Below, piece after piece: positions 8,152-15,977 of a DNA stretch of 52,210 bases. The notes below the pieces were generated by a model, which was given only the letters and a program-made list of their open reading frames with translations, was not told where the DNA came from and did no database searches. The translations under genes and the position numbers were made by a program. The DNA comes from a bacterium (GTDB taxonomy: Bacteria > Bacteroidota > Bacteroidia > Chitinophagales > Saprospiraceae). Location of the stretch: assembly GCA_024742755.1 (NCBI GenBank), contig JANSXW010000031.1, positions 1 to 52,210 on the forward strand, read 5' to 3'. Every line of letters begins with the position of its first letter. Positions within the stretch are counted from its first letter, which is position 1.

Positions 8152-8526
8152 ATGACCCGGCCGATTCGATTACCAGTAACTCAGGCTTTAGGCCGGCATG
8201 TGCTGCTGGAGCTCTACCAATGCCCGGTGGCGCTCCTCAAAAACGGGGATGAACTGGAAGGCTTCCTGAAAGCCGCTGCGGAACGGATGGGGGCAACAGT
8301 GGTTACTTCCAACTTTCACCAATTCTCGCCCTATGGCATCTCCGGGGTCGTCATTATTCAGGAGAGCCACCTGACGCTCCACACCTGGCCGGAGCACCGG
8401 TACGCAGCGGTCGATATTTTCACCTGCGGGGAAATTGACCTGGAGGCGGGAATTGAATACCTTATTCAGGCTTTCCGGGCGGAAACGGCGGACTGGAAGC
8501 TGTACGAACGGGGGAAAGGGCTTTGA
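8152..8526 (+). CDS. speD: SpeD-type pyruvoyl-dependent decarboxylase (AdoMet decarboxylase family)
   Basis: 124 residues, the normal length of the short class 1B proenzyme. The self-cleavage site is plain: GISGVVIIQESHLTLHTWPE, with Glu71-Ser72 as the scissile pair giving the pyruvoyl group. His77 and Cys92 (DIFTCG) sit at the same +5 and +20 spacing as in the Thermotoga maritima enzyme. The expected reaction makes decarboxylated SAM, the aminopropyl donor for SpeE. It follows the ATP-grasp gene after 31 bp. Some SpeD homologues of this size are known to decarboxylate ornithine or arginine instead, often when placed in ATP-grasp gene clusters, so the substrate should be left open. A 40-bp palindromic element lies just downstream. 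Confidence 0.85.
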   Translation: MTRPIRLPVTQALGRHVLLELYQCPVALLKNGDELEGFLKAAAERMGATVVTSNFHQFSPYGISGVVIIQESHLTLHTWPEHRYAAVDIFTCGEIDLEAGIEYLIQAFRAETADWKLYERGKGL

Positions 8527-8540
8527 ACTAAATACATTTT

Positions 8541-8580
8541 GTGCCTGTCTGCCATGGCCAGCCAGGCAGGCCTGCGGCAC
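8541..8580 (-). repeat. 40-bp palindrome-containing element, copy B (inverted to copy A)
   Basis: Reverse complement of 4324-4363 with two differences. It begins GTGCC and ends GGCAC, and the inner arms GCCTGTCTG and CAGGCAGGC can pair with one G-U. It lies between the convergent speD (ends 8526) and oxyR (ends 8656) genes, where it may also stop transcription. Confidence 0.8.
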
Positions 8581-8655
8581 GGCCAATTCCTCAAGCCCAG
8601 GATTTCAATCAACATAGTGCACCTGAAAGGCACACAGTCTAAATCCAATTACCAT

Positions 8656-9603
8656 TCAATATCCCTCCCATTCCACCTTGCGCCCGCGCTTGCTGTTTTT
8701 CAGAATATCCGGTACGGCCTCCAAAATGGCTTTTTGCAGCAGGTCTACCAGCCGGCGCTTCATAAAGCTGCGGCGCAAGACGATGCTGACCTCCCTTACC
8801 GGCTGGGGGTTGCGGAAGGTGCGGACGTGCTTGTTGTACAGTTCTTCGGAAAGCTCAAGAGTCGCCAGCTCCGGAAGCAGGGTGTAGCCATACTGCCGCT
8901 CTACGATTCGGCGCAGGGTCTCCAGGCTGCCACTTTCAAAGCGCAAACCCCGCTGCGTATGCTGTTCCTGCTGCTCGCTGCAGATGTTGACAACCTGAGA
9001 GCGGAAACAATGCCCTTCCTGCAATAACCACATATCCTCGATGTTGAGGTCTTCGAAATCAATCCGGTCCTTGTCGGTTAACGGATGGGAGGTGGACATG
9101 TACACCACGAAGGTCTCATAAAACAGCGGGATTTCCGTGAAGCCATCGGAACGGATGGGCGTGACCAGCAGCCCCACATCGAGTTGGTCGGCCTTGAGGC
9201 GGTCCATGATTTCGTGCGACAGCAACTCCTGAATATGGAGCTGCACATCGGGATAAGCCTGCATAAAATGGGGCAGGAACATCGGCAGCAGATAAGGGCC
9301 CAGGGTCGGGATAACGCCCACCCTCAGCTCGCCTTTCACCATCTCCTGCTCCTCCCGGATCAGCTCGGGGATGCGGCTGGTCTCGCGGAGGATGGTCCGG
9401 GCCTGACCGACAATGCGCTGTCCGATATCCGTAGTCAGGATGGGCTTCTTGGAGCGGTCGAAAAGCAGCACACCGAGGTCTTCTTCCAGTTTCTTGACCT
9501 GCATGCTGAGGGTTGGCTGTGTCACCCGGCAGGATTTGGCGGCTTTCGCAAAGCTCCTTTCATTGTCTACCGCAATGATGTATTCAAGTTGGGTTAGTGT
9601 CAT
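8656..9603 (-). CDS. oxyR: OxyR, peroxide-sensing LysR-type regulator
   Basis: 315 residues. An N-terminal winged helix-turn-helix of LysR type (AVDNERSFAKAAKSCRVTQP, LSMQVKKLEEDLGVLLFDR) is followed by the two-lobed effector domain. The motif LLQEGHCFRSQVVNICS places cysteines at 199 and 208, the same numbers and spacing as the peroxidatic and resolving cysteines of E. coli OxyR, so H2O2 sensing by disulfide formation is expected. The ATG at 9603 is only 3 bases after the stop of the upstream fusion gene, so the two are almost certainly one operon. No catalase or peroxidase gene lies in the window. Confidence 0.93.
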   Translation of the reverse strand: MTLTQLEYIIAVDNERSFAKAAKSCRVTQPTLSMQVKKLEEDLGVLLFDRSKKPILTTDIGQRIVGQARTILRETSRIPELIREEQEMVKGELRVGVIPTLGPYLLPMFLPHFMQAYPDVQLHIQELLSHEIMDRLKADQLDVGLLVTPIRSDGFTEIPLFYETFVVYMSTSHPLTDKDRIDFEDLNIEDMWLLQEGHCFRSQVVNICSEQQEQHTQRGLRFESGSLETLRRIVERQYGYTLLPELATLELSEELYNKHVRTFRNPQPVREVSIVLRRSFMKRRLVDLLQKAILEAVPDILKNSKRGRKVEWEGY

Positions 9604-9606
9604 CGT

Positions 9607-11283
9607 TTAAGGTTTCTTGCGCCCGGTAATCCGCACGCCTCCGAGGTTGCCGCCCGCAAACAGGCCGGCAATGGTTTGGTAAAAGGACAACCGGTCTTCA
9701 AAAAGAGCCTCCCCGAAAAACGCCCGGTGGGCTTTTTCCCTGGCTTTGAAGTCCTCAAACCGCTTTTGGGTCCATTCCTGCCAGGGGGTGTCCATCTCCA
9801 TGACTTCCAAATCCGTAAAACCGGCCTGCTCTAATGCCTCAAGGTAGGCGGTGGTGCTGCTGACCGTTTGTGCGCTCACCGTTTCCTTTAGCAGGCGGCT
9901 TTCTTCTGCACTCAGGGCATTGCGGGCTACAAAATCTTCAATAAAAAAGCGCCCGCCGGGCTTAAGGGCTTTGTGGCAATGCGCCAGCACTTTGGCCCGG
10001 TCTGGTACATGCAGAAAGACCAATAGTGAAATGAAATGGTCGAATGTTGCTTCCCAATCGTAATTCAGCAGATCGCCTGCCCGGAATTCCACCCGGCCGG
10101 AAAGCCCTGACCGCCGGGTCAGCTCCGTAGACAAACGGCACAACTCCGGTTGCAATTCCACGCCCAGCACCCGGCAGCCGCTGCAATCGGCCAGCACTCG
10201 GGCGGTGCCCCCTACCCCACTGCCAACATCGTAGACATAGTCGCTGTCTTTCAAATCCAATGCGTTGGCGACCTCATAGCAGGCTTCGGCTCCGAGGTAG
10301 TGGTACTGGTCCAGGTGGCCGAGCCCCAGCAGGTCGCTTAACTGCAACGGGCCGTCTTCAAGGCCTTCTTCTTCCAGTTTTTTATAGACACTGTCCACCC
10401 GCCAGTTGTACATCACGGAGGAAAGGTTCTCTTCCTCAAAGGTTACGAATGGCGCGCAAAGCTGACGGGGCGGGACCGGCGCATCGATAATGCCCAAAGC
10501 TTGCAGGTCCACCTGTACCTTATCCAGTTCCGAAGCCGCAATCGCCGGGGCGCAGCTCCAGGCCGTCTGCCCGTACCAGTCGGCTACGTCTTCGGGCTGC
10601 AATTTGAAATGACGGCTGATAAAGGCCAGCTTCTCCGCCCGTTCGGTATGCTCCAGGCGTTGCCGGATATCGTGCATGAGGCCCAGCAGTTCCGGCTGAT
10701 GCTCCTCAACGATTTCCTTGCGGGCCACCAGCACGAAGCAGGGCCAGGGGGTCACGCAGACGCCGGGGCGGCGCCATTCTCCGCTGTCCACAGTTGGCTT
10801 GGTGGTGTATTTTTCCCACATGAAAGCGTCGATGCGCCCTTCCCGCATGGCTTGGCGGGCCCCTTCGAAATTGCCGACCACCTCAAACTGCAGCGCGCCT
10901 GTATCCCATCCCAATTGCCGGGCATTGACGTAAGCCATCAGGTGGGAACCGGAAGTGTAACGGCTGATGCCAAAAACTTTGCCCTCCAGGTCTTCCACCG
11001 ACTCATAAGGGCTGTCGGCCGCCACGTGAATCCCCCAGGTCAGCGGGCTGGACACGTAAGTACCAATGATTTGGCTGGGATTGCCTTTGTGCAGGTCTGC
11101 CACCGCCCCTTCCGTTAGCAGGAGCGCAATATCCAGTGTGCCGTTCCGAAGCCCTTCGCACATCGCACCGGTGCCACCGGGCTGTACCACCCATTCAAAT
11201 TTTGGATGATCATCTCCCGCCATATACCACGGATAATTGAAATGCTCCGGTACACCGCCTACTCTAAAACGCACTGCTGACAT
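9607..11283 (-). CDS. Fusion: Ca3427/THI5-like binding-protein fold plus SAM-dependent methyltransferase
   Basis: 558 residues, no signal peptide. Residues 1 to about 285 are a type 2 periplasmic-binding fold of the Ca3427-like/NMT1-THI5 kind: FRVGGVPEHFNYPWYMAG, QPGGTGAMCEGLRNGTLDIA, LTWGIHVAADSPYESVEDL, SRYTSGSHLMAYVNA, DAFMWEKYTTKPTVDSGEW, TPWPCFVLVARKE. A linker of about 40 residues leads to a class I methyltransferase (about 320-558) with LDQYHYLGAEACYEVANAL, motif I YDVGSGVGGTARVLA near 355, the acidic end VLGVEL of strand 2, and HKALKPGGRFFIEDF. The methyltransferase half recalls small-molecule (amine or quinone) methyltransferases. Stand-alone cytoplasmic relatives of the N-terminal half occur in Bacteroidota, but their ligand is unknown. 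The gene is first in an operon with oxyR. I know of no described function for this fusion; a methyltransferase whose substrate is delivered or sensed by the binding fold is a guess. Confidence 0.85.
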   Translation of the reverse strand: MSAVRFRVGGVPEHFNYPWYMAGDDHPKFEWVVQPGGTGAMCEGLRNGTLDIALLLTEGAVADLHKGNPSQIIGTYVSSPLTWGIHVAADSPYESVEDLEGKVFGISRYTSGSHLMAYVNARQLGWDTGALQFEVVGNFEGARQAMREGRIDAFMWEKYTTKPTVDSGEWRRPGVCVTPWPCFVLVARKEIVEEHQPELLGLMHDIRQRLEHTERAEKLAFISRHFKLQPEDVADWYGQTAWSCAPAIAASELDKVQVDLQALGIIDAPVPPRQLCAPFVTFEEENLSSVMYNWRVDSVYKKLEEEGLEDGPLQLSDLLGLGHLDQYHYLGAEACYEVANALDLKDSDYVYDVGSGVGGTARVLADCSGCRVLGVELQPELCRLSTELTRRSGLSGRVEFRAGDLLNYDWEATFDHFISLLVFLHVPDRAKVLAHCHKALKPGGRFFIEDFVARNALSAEESRLLKETVSAQTVSSTTAYLEALEQAGFTDLEVMEMDTPWQEWTQKRFEDFKAREKAHRAFFGEALFEDRLSFYQTIAGLFAGGNLGGVRITGRKKP

Positions 11284-11377
11284 TAAACTGCTTTTTGATT
11301 CTTCAATACCTAACTAATTAGGAAATCACTTTCAAAGTTTACGCTTCTTCTGCTAAGCTGTAAATTTAGGGCCTTTA

Positions 11378-11405
11378 TCTTTATCGGTAAGGTTACAGAT
11401 AAAGA
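11378..11405 (+). promoter_or_regulatory. Perfect inverted repeat in the uxuA leader
   Basis: TCTTTATC (11378-11385) and GATAAAGA (11398-11405) are exact inverse copies around 12 bases, ending 43 bp before the uxuA start. A weak promoter-like TAAATTTA lies at 11361-11368, and a second small inverted repeat CCTAA/TTAGG lies at 11310-11323. The position fits an operator or a leader hairpin. Confidence 0.45.
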
Positions 11406-11448
11406 AAGGAGAGACCTCTAAAAAACATCACATTCCTAAAACGCACCC

Positions 11449-12621
11449 ATGAAGCAGTTGGAACAAACCTGGCGATGGTTTGGTGATCAGGACCCGGTAA
11501 GCCTTTCGGATATCCGGCAGGCCGGAGCGGCCGGTATTGTAAGTGCGCTGCACCACATCCCGATTGGTGAGGTGTGGCCGGTGGAAGCCATTCGGGCCCA
11601 TCAGGCGAAGATTAAGGCAGCCGGGCTGACCTGGTCGGTAGTGGAAAGTGTGCCGGTACACGATGAGATCAAGCGCAAGACCGGCGACTGGGAGCGCTAC
11701 ACGGAACACTACCAGCAGACCCTGCGCAACCTGGGCACCTGCGGCATTCCCGTGGTGACCTACAACTTTATGCCGGTCCTTGACTGGACCCGTACCGATT
11801 TGCAGTACGTAGTGGCGGATGGATCCCGTGCCCTGCGCTACGATGCGGCCGCGCTGGCAGCTTTTGATCTTTTCATCCTCGAGCGGCCCAAAGCGGTACA
11901 AAATTACGACAGCAAACAGCTGCAGCGCGCCAGAGGCTACTTCGGGCAAATGAAGGCTTCCGAAAAAGAGGAGCTGATCAGCACCCTCATTGCCGGGCTG
12001 CCTGGAACGGATGAAGGCTATGATCTTGCTGCCCTGCGCGCTAAAGTTGCGCTTTATCAGGACCTCGGGGCGGAAGAATACCGGCAAAACCTGATTGACT
12101 TTCTGAGCGCCATTACGCCCACTGCGGCGGAGGCCGGTGTTTTACTGGCGATCCATCCCGATGACCCGCCCTTTCCCATCCTCGGCCTGCCCCGTATTGT
12201 GAGCACGGCGGAAGACGCCGAAGCGATCCTCAAAGGCGTTGACCACCCCAACAACGGGCTTTGCTTTTGCACCGGTTCCTATGGTGCCCGGGCAGATAAT
12301 GACCTCCCGGCTATGATTGAGCAGTTTGGCGAACGCATCCACTTTTTCCACTTGCGGAATGTACGGAGAGAACAGGATGGCAGTTTCTACGAAGATGACC
12401 ACCTTGCAGGCAGTACAAACATGTACGAGGTGATGAAGAAAATTGTCCGCCTGCAGCAAAGCCGGGAGCGGTCCATCCCTATGCGGCCGGACCATGGGCA
12501 TCAGATGCTGGACGACCTCAGCAAAAAGGTCAACCCCGGTTATTCGGCCATCGGGCGGCTCAGGGGGCTGGCCGAACTCAGAGGGCTGGAGTACGGATTA
12601 TTGCAAACTTTAAACCATTAG
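11449..12621 (+). CDS. uxuA: D-mannonate dehydratase
   Basis: 390 residues, the usual length. The enzyme removes water from D-mannonate to give 2-keto-3-deoxygluconate (KDG) in the glucuronate branch. Family marks are seen throughout: WRWFGDQDPVSLSDIRQAG, ALHHIPIGEVW, YNFMPVLDWTRTDL, and the metal and active-site segments LAIHPDDPPFPILGLPRI, LCFCTGSYGARADND, HFFHLRNV and MRPDHGHQ. It opens the hexuronate cluster; the next gene starts 5 bp after its stop. Upstream the region is shared with the divergent fusion gene and contains the inverted repeat at 11378-11405. Confidence 0.95.
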   Translation: MKQLEQTWRWFGDQDPVSLSDIRQAGAAGIVSALHHIPIGEVWPVEAIRAHQAKIKAAGLTWSVVESVPVHDEIKRKTGDWERYTEHYQQTLRNLGTCGIPVVTYNFMPVLDWTRTDLQYVVADGSRALRYDAAALAAFDLFILERPKAVQNYDSKQLQRARGYFGQMKASEKEELISTLIAGLPGTDEGYDLAALRAKVALYQDLGAEEYRQNLIDFLSAITPTAAEAGVLLAIHPDDPPFPILGLPRIVSTAEDAEAILKGVDHPNNGLCFCTGSYGARADNDLPAMIEQFGERIHFFHLRNVRREQDGSFYEDDHLAGSTNMYEVMKKIVRLQQSRERSIPMRPDHGHQMLDDLSKKVNPGYSAIGRLRGLAELRGLEYGLLQTLNH

Positions 12622-12626
12622 CGCCA

Positions 12627-14051
12627 ATGTCATCAACGATCACGCAACAGCGAATCAAGCCCTTTCTGGATGAGGATTTCCTGCTGGAAAATCAGGTCGC
12701 CTGTGCGCTTTACCACGACTACGCCAAGGCACAGCCTATCATCGACTACCATAACCACCTGCCACCGGATGCCATCGCCAAAGATGCACCGTTTGCCAAT
12801 ATCACGAAGGTCTGGCTGGACGGCGACCACTACAAATGGCGGGCTATGCGGACCCTTGGCGTGGATGAGCGGTTGATCACCGGTGATGCGCCGGACCGGG
12901 AGAAGTTCCGGGCCTGGGCCAAAACAGTGCCCTACACCATGCGCAATCCGCTTTACCACTGGACCCACCTGGAGCTGCAGCGCTACTTTGGCGTTACAGA
13001 TTTGCTCCACCCGGAGGTGGCGGACGAGGTGTACGATGCCACCACTGAGCAATTGCAGCAGGCTTCCCACAGTGCCCGCGGATTGCTGAAGCAGCAGCAT
13101 GTCGAGCTGGTCTGCACGACCGATGACCCGGTGGATGACCTGGCATATCACGAGCAAATGGCCGATGCGGATGCGGATTTGCGGATGCTGCCGGCTTTCC
13201 GCCCGGATAAGGCCATCCTGATTGAAAAAACAACCTTCAACGACTATATCAATCAACTGGAAACGGTGGCGGGTACAGGTATCGCAACCCTGGATCAGTT
13301 GCTGTCGGTGCTCGAAGCGCGCATTCAATACTTCCACGACCGTGGCTGCCGCCTGGCCGATCATGGGCTGGAGTGCGTGGATGCGGTGGAGTGGACGATG
13401 GCGGAAGCCCGGCAGGCCTTTGCTGACAAGCGGGCCGGCAGGGAATTGTCCCCGGAGGCTTGCGCCAAATACCGTACGGCTGTGCTCACCGAGCTGGGCA
13501 AACTCTATCATCAGAAAGGATGGGCCTGGCAACTGCACCTGGGCGCGCTGCGCAACAACAGCTCCCGGATGATGCAACAACTGGGCCCGGACACGGGCTT
13601 CGACAGCATGGGCGACTGGAAGCAGGCGCAGGGGCTTTCCCGCCTGTTCGACACCCTGGACCGCAATGATCAGCTGCCCCGGACCATTCTTTACAACCTC
13701 AATCCGGCAGATAACGAAATCTTCGCCACGATGGCGGGCAATTTCAACGATGGCAGCGTGCGCGGCAAAATGCAGTTTGGCTCCGGCTGGTGGTTCCTCG
13801 ACCAGAAAGACGGCATGGAGAAGCAGATGAATGCCCTGTCCAACCTCGGGCTCCTAAGCTGTTTCATCGGCATGCTTACGGATAGCCGCAGCTTCCTGTC
13901 CTTCCCACGGCATGAGTACTTCCGGCGCATCCTCTGCAACCTCATCGGCAAGGATGTGCATAGCGGGCAATTGCCTAATGACGTCGAGTGGCTGGGCAAG
14001 ATCGTAGCAGACATCTGCTACCATAATGCGAAAAATTACTTTAAATTCTAA
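12627..14051 (+). CDS. uxaC: Uronate isomerase
   Basis: 474 residues, close to the 470 of the E. coli enzyme. It interconverts D-glucuronate with D-fructuronate and D-galacturonate with D-tagaturonate, the entry step for both uronates. It belongs to the amidohydrolase superfamily; visible marks are IIDYHNHLPPDAIAKD with the metal-binding HxH pair, VWLDGDHYKWRAMRTLGV, LELQRYFGVTDLL, VCTTDDPVDDL, WQLHLGALRNNSSRM and FPRHEYFRRILCNLIG. It is 5 bp after uxuA and 13 bp before kdgK, so the three are co-transcribed. Confidence 0.95.
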   Translation: MSSTITQQRIKPFLDEDFLLENQVACALYHDYAKAQPIIDYHNHLPPDAIAKDAPFANITKVWLDGDHYKWRAMRTLGVDERLITGDAPDREKFRAWAKTVPYTMRNPLYHWTHLELQRYFGVTDLLHPEVADEVYDATTEQLQQASHSARGLLKQQHVELVCTTDDPVDDLAYHEQMADADADLRMLPAFRPDKAILIEKTTFNDYINQLETVAGTGIATLDQLLSVLEARIQYFHDRGCRLADHGLECVDAVEWTMAEARQAFADKRAGRELSPEACAKYRTAVLTELGKLYHQKGWAWQLHLGALRNNSSRMMQQLGPDTGFDSMGDWKQAQGLSRLFDTLDRNDQLPRTILYNLNPADNEIFATMAGNFNDGSVRGKMQFGSGWWFLDQKDGMEKQMNALSNLGLLSCFIGMLTDSRSFLSFPRHEYFRRILCNLIGKDVHSGQLPNDVEWLGKIVADICYHNAKNYFKF

Positions 14052-14064
14052 AGTGCTAATTCCA

Positions 14065-15102
14065 ATGAAAAAGATCGTCACCTTTGGTGAAATCATGTTG
14101 CGCCTGACACCGCCCGGCTACCGGCGCTTGTCTCAGGCCAGTTCCTTCGAAGTAATCTACGGGGGGGGAGAGTCGAATGTTGCCGTTTCCCTGGCCAACT
14201 ACGGGCTCCCGACTGAGTTTGTTACCCGTTTGCCGGACAATGATATTGGCGAGTGCGCCCTGATGGAAATGCGTAAGCGCAATGTGGGCACGCAGCATAT
14301 CGCCCGCGGCGGTGAGCGGCTCGGCATCTATTTTCTGGAAATCGGTGCGGTGGCCCGCGGCAGCAAGGTCGTCTACGACCGGGCTCATTCCGGCATGGCC
14401 TCTATCGAAAAAGGCATGATTGACTGGGAGGCCGTCTTCAAAGATGCGCAGTGGTTCCATTGGACCGGCATCACCCCGGCCATCTCTCAGGGCGCAGCCG
14501 ACGCCTGCCTGGAAGCCGTACAAACGGCCAACCGCATGGGCATCACCGTCTCCACGGACCTGAATTACCGCAAAAACCTGTGGAACTACGGGAAAAAGCC
14601 CGCTGAGGTCATGCCCGAGCTCGTGGCAGGCTGCGAGGTCATCCTGGGCAACGAGGAAGATGCCGAAAAGCACTTTGGGATCGAGCCCGAAGGCGTGGAT
14701 GTCACCAAAGGGGACACCATTGATGCGCAGGCCTACACCTCGGTTTGCCAGCAGCTGATGGAGCGTTTCCCCCGGTGCAAAAAAGCGATCATAACCCTGC
14801 GGGGCTCCATTAGTGCTTCCCACAACACCTGGTCGGGCGTGCTGTACGATGGGAAAACGCTCTACGAAGCACCGACTTACCAAATTACGGACATCGTGGA
14901 CCGTGTAGGCGGTGGCGACAGCTTTATGGGCGGCCTGATCTACGGGCTCCTGACTTATCCGGATGACGATCAGCGGGCGCTGGACTTCGCGGTAGCCGCT
15001 TCCTGCCTCAAGCATACCATTTATGGGGATGCCAATCTGGTTACGGTAGCGGAGGTGGAGAAACTTATGCAGGGAGATGCTTCCGGACGGGTAAGCCGCT
15101 AG
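14065..15102 (+). CDS. kdgK: 2-keto-3-deoxygluconate kinase (PfkB family)
   Basis: 345 residues from the ATG at 14065; an in-frame ATG at 14026 exists but lies inside uxaC and would add an unlikely N-terminal tail. The enzyme phosphorylates KDG to KDPG. PfkB marks: VTFGEIMLRLTPPGYRR at the start, YGGGESNVAVSLANYGL, substrate-lid region GIYFLEIGAVARGSKVVYDR, STDLNYRKNLWN, and the anion-hole/catalytic motif VDRVGGGDSFMGGLIYGLL near residue 285. It ends a first gene block: 197 bp separate it from eda. Confidence 0.94.
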   Translation: MKKIVTFGEIMLRLTPPGYRRLSQASSFEVIYGGGESNVAVSLANYGLPTEFVTRLPDNDIGECALMEMRKRNVGTQHIARGGERLGIYFLEIGAVARGSKVVYDRAHSGMASIEKGMIDWEAVFKDAQWFHWTGITPAISQGAADACLEAVQTANRMGITVSTDLNYRKNLWNYGKKPAEVMPELVAGCEVILGNEEDAEKHFGIEPEGVDVTKGDTIDAQAYTSVCQQLMERFPRCKKAIITLRGSISASHNTWSGVLYDGKTLYEAPTYQITDIVDRVGGGDSFMGGLIYGLLTYPDDDQRALDFAVAASCLKHTIYGDANLVTVAEVEKLMQGDASGRVSR

Positions 15103-15227
15103 TGCGACTAGACCGAATTATTTGATAGTATTTCCAAGCTCAAGCCCTTCTGTAGTGCCTGGCCTTTAACTATCAAGTATTTACACCTCAATCCACTAGA
15201 CAAAAAGAATTTTGTTTCATACACTAC

Positions 15228-15271
15228 TTTGGTTGTTTGGTTGCGCCGCCGTGTGCGACCAAACACTTTTG
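15228..15271 (+). promoter_or_regulatory. Probable regulated promoter of eda-TRAP-uxaA with built-in operator
   Basis: A -33-type TTG at 15241-15243 is followed after 20 bp by CACTTTTG (15264-15271), 7 of 8 positions of TAnnTTTG. The inverted repeat TTTGGTTGCGC/GTGCGACCAAA (15236-15246 and 15253-15263) covers the spacer and the -33 element. TTTGGTTG occurs twice in tandem (15228-15235, 15236-15243). A repressor bound here would block the promoter; the eda ATG follows 28 bp later. As RNA the same bases form an 11-bp stem with two G-U pairs, so a transcription stop after kdgK is the alternative. Confidence 0.55.
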
Positions 15272-15299
15272 TGAGAGATGGATAAAAAATAAACCTTTC

Positions 15300-15977
15300 A
15301 TGGCCAGATATTCAAGAATAGAAGTCGCGGTAACGATGGCAGAAACCGGCCTGGTGCCGCTGTTTTACCACCGTGATGCCGAATTGTGCAAAAAGGTGCT
15401 CAAGGCCTGCTACGATGGCGGTGCCCGCATACTGGAATTCACCAACCGGGGCGACTTCGCCCATGAGGTTTTCCAGGAGCTCAACAAATATGCCCTGAAG
15501 GAATTGCCGGGCATGATGCTGGGCGTAGGCTCGGTGACGGACGCCGGCACAGCCAGCCTGTACCTGCAACTGGGGGCGAATTTTGTCGTCACTCCGGTAC
15601 TGCGGGAAGATATTGCCGTCGTTTGCAATCGGCGGAAGGTCCTTTGGTCGCCCGGATGCGGCAGCCTTACGGAGATTGCCCGGGCGGAAGAACTGGGCGC
15701 GGAGATTGTGAAGGTCTTCCCCGGCAGTACCCTCGGGCCGGGCTTCGTGAAAGCCATTAAAGGCCCCTGCCCCTGGACCAGTATTATGCCTACTGGTGGG
15801 GTATCTCCCGACCCCGGCAATCTCAAATCCTGGTTTGATGCGGGCGTGACCTGCGTGGGCATGGGCTCCAAACTGATTACCAAGTCGGTGCTCAAAAGCG
15901 GGGACTTCGAACAGCTGACGGCCGATGTCAGGGCTACCTTAGAGACCATTCAGGAAGTAAAGCCGAAGCAGACATGA
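15300..15977 (+). CDS. eda: KDPG / 4-hydroxy-2-oxoglutarate aldolase
   Basis: 225 residues from the ATG at 15300. It cleaves KDPG to pyruvate and glyceraldehyde-3-phosphate, the last step of uronate breakdown. Family marks: TGLVPLFYHRDAELCKKVLK, LEFTNRGDFAHEVF with the catalytic-base Glu in the ILEF segment, LGVGSVTDAGTASLYLQLGA, TPVLREDIA, the Schiff-base Lys in AEIVKVFPGSTLGPGFVKAI, and the phosphate-binding IMPTGGVSPDPGN. The stop overlaps the next start (ATGA at 15974-15977), showing translational coupling to the TRAP binding protein. Confidence 0.95.
   Translation: MARYSRIEVAVTMAETGLVPLFYHRDAELCKKVLKACYDGGARILEFTNRGDFAHEVFQELNKYALKELPGMMLGVGSVTDAGTASLYLQLGANFVVTPVLREDIAVVCNRRKVLWSPGCGSLTEIARAEELGAEIVKVFPGSTLGPGFVKAIKGPCPWTSIMPTGGVSPDPGNLKSWFDAGVTCVGMGSKLITKSVLKSGDFEQLTADVRATLETIQEVKPKQT

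Noticed and set aside
12633..13580. 315-codon minus-strand open frame inside uxaC
   Set aside because: Antisense shadow of uronate isomerase.
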